Shown one piece after another: positions 21,135-29,100 of a stretch of DNA of 64,000 nucleotides (position 1 is its first letter; each line of letters opens with the position of its first letter). The notes beneath the pieces are model-generated. The model did no database searches and had not been told where the DNA came from. It was given only the letters and a program-made list of their open reading frames with translations. The stretch lies in the NCBI GenBank assembly GCA_964017195.1, contig OZ024897.1, positions 36,861,536-36,925,535 of the forward strand, in the 5' to 3' direction. A program made the position numbers and the translations under genes. This stretch comes from Siderastrea radians. Lineage: Eukaryota > Cnidaria > Anthozoa > Scleractinia > Rhizangiidae.

Positions 21135-21369
21135 ACCAATTTTTACTAGAAGCTTTTGACCAACAAAGTAAATGAACCAATCAACGTTAAGTATTAGCAA
21201 AAATCTTTTGACCACCAAGTAAATGAACCAATCAGCGTTAAGTATTAGCGCTTTTAGAAGCTTTTAGAAGCTCGTTGAAATGATTACCAAGTAAATATGG
21301 CTACTAGGTTTCCAGAAAAAGAGTAGGGACTGGGTCTAGCTTGGGTCATGCATGCGTTACAAAATTGAC

Positions 21370-21375
21370 TATAAA
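21370..21375 (+). promoter_or_regulatory. TATA box of right 73-aa gene
   Basis: TATAAA within CTATAAAGGG, about 60 bp upstream of the ATG at 21,431. Mirror copy in the left arm at 18,184-18,189. Confidence 0.5.
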
Positions 21376-21430
21376 GGGGTCATTCTAGACACTAAAATAC
21401 CATTCGGAGTCAACACTTGATGGAGCAAAC

Positions 21431-21652
21431 ATGTCTTATCTATGTCAATATTGCGACAAACCCTTTAACATCAATCGGAATCGAAATCGTCACGAAAAAC
21501 ATTACTGTTGGAAACATAAGCTAAAGGTATCAAAACCGAAGGATGACATACATCAGGCTTTGGAAAAAATTCAAAAAGCGCTTCAAGAGGTACTAGCGGA
21601 CTTATCACAGTCTGATGTAGCCTCGACCTCATGTTGTGAGCAATGTATATAA
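21431..21652 (+). CDS. 73-aa single-finger protein, right copy
   Basis: Identical in sequence to the left-arm protein (C5, C8, F12, H21, C26). Its stop codon TAA at 21,650-21,652 is embedded in TATATAAG (21,646-21,653), which sits about 65 bp before the next ATG and looks like the TATA box of the 309-aa gene. Promoter and stop therefore overlap, a sign of virus-like compaction. Confidence 0.65.
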   Translation: MSYLCQYCDKPFNINRNRNRHEKHYCWKHKLKVSKPKDDIHQALEKIQKALQEVLADLSQSDVASTSCCEQCI

Positions 21653-21713
21653 GTCGCAATTCTGATCATTTTAGATCATTTTTGTTCAATCATCAAACCG
21701 TGCAGATGTCTCG

Positions 21714-22643
21714 ATGAGTACGACGTGTCGTTACTGTCTGAAACAATTTACTCGACCGGATAATCGAAAGCGTCACGAAAACACTCATTTAGTAGAAAAC
21801 GAGAGAGAACATTTTTTGAACCAGCAAGTCATTCCGTCAAGACAGGCAGAGCCACTCAGTCTAACTTTGGAGCCGCCGAGTCCAGCGGAAACAACAGAAA
21901 CAGTTGAACCCGTTGAATCAGTTGAACCTACAGATCTAGAGAGTCCTAGAGTACACATTAATCCAAAAACAGGAAAGAAGTTTATGTACGACGCGTTTGG
22001 AGATCCCATGTCCCCCGATAGTCTGAAACCACTGGATGTATTCCCCGAATCACCTACATCCCCCGTCAAGATGGAAGATGAAGTCTCAGATATGGTTCCC
22101 TGGGACGAGTTTCGAAAAAGGGTTAAGATCGAAAAGTTAAAGGACTTTAAAGTTGTGATGAAAACACTACGAAAAGAGGGTCTTGGTAAGAAATTGGCTC
22201 AAATTCGAGCCTATAATGAGATGTTGCCTGAGCTACGGAAAGCATTGAGACAGGTCTATATTGACCATGTCAAATGGGTTCATGTACTTAGAGAGGATCC
22301 GATCCATGAGGCCATCTTGGAAACCCGTAAGAAATTCCAAGAAGAGGAAGATATGGATTTCAATGAAGCCGTGGAAGCTGCTGTGAACCAGCGCAAGTAT
22401 CTGTTGAATCGGGTCTTCCAACGCATGGAAGAACCCGACACAGATGATGAGGACATGGACGAAGACGACGAAGAGAACCATGAAGACGACACAGACGAAG
22501 AGGATGATATGGACGATGAAGACACTGATGAAGAGGACGAAAGTCCAGACGAAAGTCCTGACGAGCGCAGTCCGGAAGAGGGTAATGAGCGTCCTCGATA
22601 CGACCCGTTTGGTATACCACCCAGTTTCACACAACCTTTGTAG
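21714..22643 (+). CDS. 309-aa zinc-finger acidic-tail protein, right copy
   Basis: Same architecture as the left copy: one C2H2 finger at residues 5-25, a PEST-like linker, a charged helical middle and a long Asp/Glu-rich tail. It differs from the left copy at one noticed residue (Arg in FQRMEEPD). Intact 309-codon frame with no intron. The persistence of two intact copies in inverted arms implies either recent insertion or arm-to-arm gene conversion. Function unknown. Confidence 0.75.
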   Translation: MSTTCRYCLKQFTRPDNRKRHENTHLVENEREHFLNQQVIPSRQAEPLSLTLEPPSPAETTETVEPVESVEPTDLESPRVHINPKTGKKFMYDAFGDPMSPDSLKPLDVFPESPTSPVKMEDEVSDMVPWDEFRKRVKIEKLKDFKVVMKTLRKEGLGKKLAQIRAYNEMLPELRKALRQVYIDHVKWVHVLREDPIHEAILETRKKFQEEEDMDFNEAVEAAVNQRKYLLNRVFQRMEEPDTDDEDMDEDDEENHEDDTDEEDDMDDEDTDEEDESPDESPDERSPEEGNERPRYDPFGIPPSFTQPL

Positions 22644-22698
22644 AACCTACTAGTACAATCGATCTGTTTCGTTCCTTGTCGAATAAAACTTGTGTAAC

Positions 22699-22887
22699 CT
22701 ATTTGAAGTTTGTTTTTTCCTCAGGGTCTACATACCAAATATATGGTAGAAATTGAGGAGGAGGAGTGAATTCGTTTTGATAACTATGTTGAGGAGGAGG
22801 AGTGAATTCGTTTTGATAACTATGTTGAGGAGGAGGAGGAGGTTTAGAGATTGATGATAAAAAATTTCCAAGTCTGATCGGTATCAT
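22699..22887 (-). CDS. small proline-rich ORF in right arm (62 aa, hypothetical)
   Basis: Mirror of 16,672-16,860 with the same two PPPQHSYQNEFT units. It converges with the 309-aa gene, which stops at 22,643. Confidence 0.3.
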   Translation of the reverse strand: MIPIRLGNFLSSISKPPPPPQHSYQNEFTPPPQHSYQNEFTPPPQFLPYIWYVDPEEKTNFK

Positions 22888-23158
22888 GTAGTTTGATGAT
22901 AAAAATTTCTAAGTGTGATCGGTATCCGTAAGTTAAGCCCCGACGCGAGCGGCCGTAAACTGGTTGGGTGGCTAATGATATCCGTAAGACAAAGGTTTAT
23001 GACGTTGCAAGAGTTTGTTTTACAAGCGAGTAATACATAGCAAAAAGAATTTTTGCGTAAGATAACAACATCTATACGTAGACAGCTTTCCAAAAAAACT
23101 CTATTGTTCCAATTGATCCCTAGAACAAATTGTCCTACTCTTTCAGTCAGCCCGGGCT

Positions 23159-23226
23159 TGGCGCAGTCAGGTAAGTATCAGGTTTCTAAATTCTCATCTT
23201 CTTCTAAATTTGCCAGGTTCGAATCC
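23159..23226 (+). promoter_or_regulatory. pol III A box / B box pair in right arm
   Basis: TGGCGCAGTCAGG at 23,159-23,171 and GGTTCGAATCC at 23,216-23,226, with 44 nt between. The spacing is longer than in the left arm because of a small duplication (TTCTAAATT repeated). T-runs follow at about 23,242-23,260. Confidence 0.55.
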
Positions 23227-23374
23227 AGCAACAACAACCAAATTTCTTTTTTCTTTTTCAGTCTTTAAATCCAACATGGCGAATTTGGAGAAGAAACCTT
23301 CCCGATCCAAAATGGCGAATTTGGAGAAGAAACCTTCCCCTCGAAGGAACAAGAAATAAAAATGGTGGACTTAA

Positions 23375-23500
23375 AGTTAGGGTTAAAAACAAAAATAAAG
23401 TTAGGGTTAAATCCAAGATGGCGACTTAGGGTTAAAACAAAAATAAAGTTAGGGTTAGTTCGATTGGGTTCGATTGGTTAGGGTTAGTTCGATTGGGTTC
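23375..23500. repeat. telomere-like TTAGGG motifs near right tip
   Basis: Five TTAGGGTTA motifs within about 125 bp, mirroring the left tip. They are spaced, not a pure tandem array. Confidence 0.85.
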
Positions 23501-23563
23501 GATTGGGTTCCCCATTGTTCTCGTTTCTGCATAAATTGACTCATAGTGACCCACATTACTACT

Positions 23564-23569
23564 CGCATC
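23564..23569. repeat. target site duplication CGCATC, right
   Basis: CGCATC follows the last element base; sequence then continues GACATTAGTTAG as at 7,995 in copy A. Confidence 0.95.
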
Positions 23570-24443
23570 GGACATTAGTTAGTGTTGCTTAAATCACATG
23601 TTCCTATAGTTATACTTACGTTGGTGGTACCACTTGATTGGTCGATGTGGCAAAGGAGGGGCCATTGCTTGGCCTCCTCCTTTAACTGGAAATTTCCAGT
23701 GGTAAAAGCCTCCATCGGCTCAAGCAGAAAGGCTCCCCTTACCGCCAGGAATATAAATCCCAAAGTGGCGGCATCATAAGGGGAGCCTTTCTCTAGCGGT
23801 GTAAATGTAAAGGGTCTCCTATGAAAAAAAAAAAGGAAATTCAATAAGTTTGTAGTACTTTTTTCCGTAGCGTATTTTTCTCGCCTGATTTTGCAAAAAC
23901 CAACCCCGTCAAGACGTATGTCATAAGTTGGTGGCGACACTGTAGATTAATGTGACACATAGCTGTCAGTTCAGATGATGGAATGAAAGGCTTAAAATTA
24001 AAATATGATTATGAATAAAAGAAAACATATTGTTGTAGCATCTTAAGGAAATCTATCTCTTATAGTTCAATTCAGTATTACTTGACTAACGGCAACAAAC
24101 ACAGGAGGAATAAAACGAAATGATTTAGCTCCTGTAGACTTTTTGTTCAATGACTGCATCTTTCGGATTTATGTCAGTGAAAGTTAGCGTCTTTGCACAA
24201 AACAAATTCATCGAATAAAGTCAGTTACATAAACAATGCCACAATGACTGGCACAAACGAAGTATTTTCCGTTGCTACTGTCATGATTTGCTCACCTGTC
24301 AGACTTACTGACGGCGTTCTGTTTTTCCCTCACGAAAACGATCGTCAAACTTAATTGGCCATTATCCTCCTTTCTATTTAGAGAAATATAATTACTTCAG
24401 TTAAAACTCATAATCACAAACATAACGCAGGTTACTTATCAAT

Positions 24444-25810
24444 ACTGAAATCTGTGAATTGGCCGGAATAACAGAGAAAAACTGTCAGAAACACTGCTTT
24501 CCTTCTGAAAGGTAAACACGTTCAATTTCCATTGCTGTGAAGAAAACTCTCAAGCCATTCGGCCCGATGCACAAACATTTCTGGAAGCCAAATTTGCGAG
24601 TTTTTCACGGTTGTCACTCTAAGTAAGTAATATCAGTAGTCGGTTCAGCTAACAAAATAAATTTGTAATGACTGTACTTGAATTGACATGTTATTTACGT
24701 TACCGTTTTGATCCAGAAACTGGTTTCAGAAAAATGGGCAGGAAGTTCGAGGCCATTCGCAGGGGGTCGCCAACTGAAAAACTCTCTTTGGTGACATCGC
24801 GTCGCCTTGGAAAATGGCGGGAAACCATTGCCCGCTTTTTGACCCCGCTGGCCGCTGGGCTCGAACTCGCGGTTTGTTACAGCTAGCGAGACGCGAGTTC
24901 GAGCCCAGAAACAGGTAATTTATAAACATCTTATTGGCTCCAGGTATTATAAACCCGAGTTTCACGGTGGATTGACCGCGCAGTCTTTTCTGTTGACAAA
25001 AAGTAAGAATAAGAAATTATAAAATTAATGAAGAACTTTCCGAGACAGAGGTTTTCACGATCAGTAATACCATGCATAAAATACTGCTAAGACCCTCATA
25101 AAAGAAACAGCAGAGCCTCCCCCCCTGAATATGATGCGATTTTAAATTTGAAAAATATATTACAAAAGGATACGTGATACTATAATAACAGGTATAACGT
25201 ACGGCGTTAAACTCTAAACACGTTAAATCCGAAGTTAGAAAGAGGAAAAATAACCAACAAATACCACAAGAAAATACAAAAAAAACAAAAAAACAAAAAC
25301 AAAACACACGGAGGATGAAAAACCGGAAAATGTGTCATGTTTCATCATCTTAAGCCTGTCGGTTCCAAGGTTTGACCTCTATCGGTGAGGTATCCTCTCT
25401 AGCTTTTCGTACACTGTCACGGTTAGATTTCATTAGTTCAAGAGAAATAAGTTGCATGTCAATCGTAACGTTTTTAGTTTTTACGCCAGTTTTTTACGTT
25501 GTTTTGTAAGCTGTTTTCTTTTGTTATTCTAGTATCATATTCAGGTATACCCTTAGTTTAAATTGTAACGTTTTTGCCCTTAGAGTCAATCTCCGTAACA
25601 CCCTGAAGAAGAAAGGCCGTGCCTTTTCAAATTTTGGTTAAAAAATAAATATACACAATATCCCTACCATTGCTTTTTAACGTAATTTTATAGTGGCAGC
25701 AATGTCAGAAAGTGATAACGAAAACGGATCTATTTTTGGATGTAATTTTCAACTTGAATTGAAGAAAGAAAAAAACAGGCTTTAAGAAAGAGAAAAAAAA
25801 AATTGCCCCC
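24444..25810. other. intergenic with one strong hairpin
   Basis: No gene recognised. Contains the inverted repeat described at 24,855-24,908 and a fragment (25,194-25,232) shared with 3,478-3,515. A/T-rich spacers otherwise. Confidence 0.5.
24855..24908. repeat. 17-bp perfect inverted repeat with tRNA T-arm-like arms
   Basis: CTGGGCTCGAACTCGCG (24,855-24,871) and its exact complement (24,892-24,908) enclose 20 nt. Each arm contains a B-box-like GAGTTCGAGCCC. Possibly the fused T-arm remnants of two tRNA-like repeats. Confidence 0.7.
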
Positions 25811-25925
25811 TGCTCCCGGCGAGGCTCGAACTCGCGACCTTCGCATGTCATAACTAGCACTCTCGGGACAAGCCCACAGGTACTGCTTATAAGTACGACG
25901 CTCTAACCGACTGTGCTACGGGAGC
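25811..25925 (-). tRNA. tRNA-Ile(UAU) gene with intron
   Basis: On the minus strand GCTCCCG (5') pairs with CGGGAGC, followed by discriminator A (25,811). The anticodon loop is CTTATAA with anticodon TAT; stem TCGTA pairs with TGCGA after removal of an intron of about 41 nt placed 3' of position 37. The T arm GCGAG-TTCGAGC-CTCGC is perfect. The D arm has one A-A mismatch. tRNA-Ile(UAU) genes in animals typically carry an intron at this site, which supports a functional gene. It charges isoleucine and reads AUA. It lies head-to-head with MUL1, 182 bp from that ATG. Confidence 0.85.
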
Positions 25926-26107
25926 TCAGGCTGCGAGGAGGCCGAATAATTTAATAATTATTACAATTACCACGTGGTCTTGGCTTAAATAGTTTGCGTA
26001 AGACTGGTAACTAGTGGTGAGGATAATATGGCGAATGACATTGGCGGCTGAGAAGGTCATTCTGTAATGTTGGTGTTGAAGCCTTAGAACTCATGTGAAA
26101 ACTTAAA

Positions 26108-29100
26108 ATGTCTGATTACATTTGTTTGTGGGGCTGTTTAGGCAGTGCTGCCGTTTCAGCTATTTTCTACGCAGTATACAGGAACAGGGAAGGGGCAATA
26201 AAAAGCTTACAGGTACAGGCTTCACTTCATATATTCGACTTTCTATTTCGCTTTGATCAGCACTACAATTTAACATAGATTTTAGATATTTAAGCTTGTC
26301 TACGCAGCGTGACGGTAAGTTTCAGTTGTAGAGTCTTTTGATGAGCAGTTATAGCAATCTTTTTCCAAAGTATGTGGTACACACCTGAGCTGTGTAGGAA
26401 TATTAATGGTGTAATGTCTGACTTTGGTCGCACCATGTGCTTTTAAGTGTAGGTAAATGTGATTTACCTACTAGTAGTAATCAAAGGTTAAGAGGGTGCG
26501 TTCGACTGGTTGTTTCCTCTCAGAAAGGCAACATTTCTGGTTCCCCCACGTTGGTCACCAAGAAAACGAGAGCCTTTGCTTTCTGTTCATATGAATGCAT
26601 GGCTCTTGGGGACGAGCTTGGGTTTACATATTGTTTTGACTGAGAATTTCCAGGGAAGTATTATTTTTCTAGAACTCTACAAACAGGACTTTGAGAGCTA
26701 TGTCTACTGTTCAAGTTGCGTGACTCATAACCTGTCCTAAAAGAAGTAATCAACATAATCTCAAGTCTTTAGGCTCATCTCTTGTCCACTCTTGTCACTC
26801 TTATCCGTGTAAAACATGAGTAATATTTAGCCTTTCTGTCAGTCTTTGTTGTCTGTTTGTGCTTTAGCTACATTTTCATCCTTCCCCTTTCTTCCTTCCC
26901 CATCGCTGGGGCTAATTTGGTGTCCATCCATTAAAGAGAAAATCTCAAATTCTTATGGCTTAGAGACACAGGTCACCCAACACAAGTTTAGGCTTGCGTT
27001 CTCCTTCGTCAAAGTAAAAAGGTCATCTAAGACGATGAGATAACAACTGAGTCAAATTTCTGAGATAGGGTTGGTTTGGGACCTGGAGGTAGTTGCAGTA
27101 ATTGCCTATATTATATTTTTTAGAATTGACTGGTTCTTTTAAAATGACCAACCATGTCAAAACAGTAGTTAAAACCATAACCTCTGCACATGAACTAGGC
27201 TACATTTTATGAGGGCTATGCCAAAGATCTTCGAGTGGGTTTGGTTTACAATGTCTTGGAAGACTTGAGTATCTCTCTAGTGTGGGTTTAACGTGGAATG
27301 CAGCTAGGAACTTTAGTCAGGTGTTGTCATTACCGGGCTGCAGTACAGTATATGTGAACTGTATGATTTTATTTCAGCAGTTTCATGTGTGCCCAGCCTA
27401 TAGAATCAAGTTTTAGATAATAGAACTCAATTCTTGTGTTGAATTTGATTGAGTTTGGTTATTGAACATGATCAAACAGGACACAGGACCAAACTTAAAC
27501 ATACTCAATCTGTGGAATATTTAATTATAATGTTTGCAACTGTCTGCTCTGAATAAAATAATATAGTTCTCTTGCAGGTACAACCCAATCCTTCAGAAAA
27601 GCTTCAGTTTTCTTGGGGTTGTTTATTCATTACTTGTCAAAACCAAACTGTTGAGGGACACCATACAGCTTGTTTTAGCAGATGTCTGTTTGGTTATCTA
27701 AAAATTGGCCTCGAGACATCCAGGTTGAATTGTAATGAAAAACCAGGGTTTTCTTTATTGAAATGTCTTCTCACGCTTTCATCACGTGGAAAAATTATTT
27801 TTTTAGAGAGGCAAATATTCCCACATAATGTCGGCTAGCATCTTCAGAAAACTAGCAGCTGCTCAGCTAACATTTTCTGAAGTTTAAATTTTTCTGCTAA
27901 AGAATCTGAATGGATCACTTATTGAAACAAACAGAGAAAACAGAGAATAACATTCCAAACGTTTTGCTAAAATTTTCTGGGTGGGTGGCCCTAACTGTCT
28001 ACAGCAGGAGTCGCTAGCTCAAAAATTCTGTATTTGAAGATACTGATTAATTTTGGGTGCTGAACTAATCAAACAAACTAATTTAACTCAATCAAATAAT
28101 TCAATCAAACTCAATCTATGTGACTGGATTGAACAAATTTTATTTTGTCAGTTCAATTATGTTTGGTTACAGAGAATACAGTCACACTCAATCCATGTGA
28201 GTTTGATAAGAATTTCTATTGGGTACATTTGAAACTCCATTCAATTTTGCTCTATTAGTGAATAGATGGGCCAGGTATGTGACATTTTCTTCCATATTGC
28301 TACGACCATTTATGTCATATCAGCGTTCTTCTTGGATTTCTTTGTCAATTACTTTCATCTATCATTAAGTTTTACAAACCACACAGGCTTATTGTGAGAC
28401 GTTTTTTAAAAATATTAGTTACAAAATGCATTTTCCAGGATGCAGTGGAAATGGAAATTGGACCAAAATTGATTCACACCCTGAAGGCTGCAGAAAACCA
28501 TTCAATACCTTACGGTGTCATCCGAGGAGAGGCTAGACCAGTGAAAAGGACAGAAGTAATAAAAAGTCCCTACGTGTCAGATGTTATTGGACTAATACAG
28601 CGTATCAAGACACGAGAGCATAAGAGTGAATGGAGTAGAACAACTAGACTGTGGTATGTTAAGTGTTTAGTTAGGACATTGACAATGAATAGTCTTCCTA
28701 TACGCATCTAAAGATGACTGAATTTTGTTGCTTGTAACTTGATGGGTGTCCACTAGCCTGTTTTTATAGAGGTGCCAAATATAAGATGTTTTAAAGCTGC
28801 AATGTTCTACAACTTGCTGGGACTCGGTGGTAGTTGTACATGTAATAGTGGGTTGTCAGTAAGGATAGGCTTAAACTAAAGATTAGCTTCCATGTTGCAT
28901 CCAGTTTTCTAGTTAATGAAAGTAAAATTAATATTAATTAATAATTAATAAATTTTCCTGCCTTTTTGCTTTGATTTCTATTACCAGTAAATCTTCTTTA
29001 AAATCAGCAAAGAAAACACTTTTAAACAAACAAATACCTTAAGACCCTTGGATAACTTTTAGAGCTGAAACTGTAAGCAATAACATTGGTTTTTGAACAA

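Larger units (their letters stand above)
15944..23563. mobile_element. 7.6-kb Polinton-like element with 2.5-kb terminal inverted repeats
   Basis: The element starts AGTAGTAATGTGGGTCAC and ends with the exact reverse complement. It is flanked by a 6-bp duplication, CGCATC. Paralogous sequence at 7,989 shows the uninterrupted target. Terminal 5'-AG...CT-3' dinucleotides, 6-bp duplications and long inverted repeats are the published hallmarks of Polinton/Maverick elements. No frame here resembles their protein-primed DNA polymerase, retroviral-type integrase, protease, packaging ATPase or capsid proteins, so movement would depend on enzymes from elsewhere. Genes in order: finger 309-aa (-), finger 73-aa (-), D-x-D-G protein (-), 102-aa ORF (+), finger 165-aa (+), broken D-x-D-G paralog (+), finger 73-aa (+), finger 309-aa (+). 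Element boundaries are very secure; the Polinton name is inference from ends only. Confidence 0.75.
21116..23563 (-). repeat. right terminal inverted repeat, about 2.45 kb
   Basis: Reverse-complement partner of 15,944-18,443. Ends exactly at ...CATTACTACT before the target duplication. Confidence 0.9.
13159..23818 (-). pseudogene. duplicated zinc-finger gene, copy B (interrupted)
   Basis: Minus-strand exon blocks with splice-like borders: 23,620-23,818, 15,417-15,487, 15,000-15,175, 14,637-14,824 (block with PPAKNLITAGDCSEIPEF), about 13,994-14,140 (KKEELEKTIKAVKI) and 13,159-13,620. The last reads through several Cys/His pairs (CPFKDCTF...H...H, EGCGAAF...H, CPACPYRTDRPKRLQRH), so at least three finger-like motifs, then a stop. 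It is broken by an in-frame TAG at 13,372-13,374 inside the finger exon. The 7.6-kb element lies in the intron between the first two blocks. Product and function are unknown. Copy B preserves more of the ancestral exon order than copy A. Confidence 0.5.
12781..24443. repeat. segmental duplication, copy B (split by the 7.6-kb element)
   Basis: Matches copy A over 12,781-15,943 and resumes exactly at 23,564-24,443. It retains the empty sites for the 570-bp element and the tRNA-SINE seen in copy A. Confidence 0.85.
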
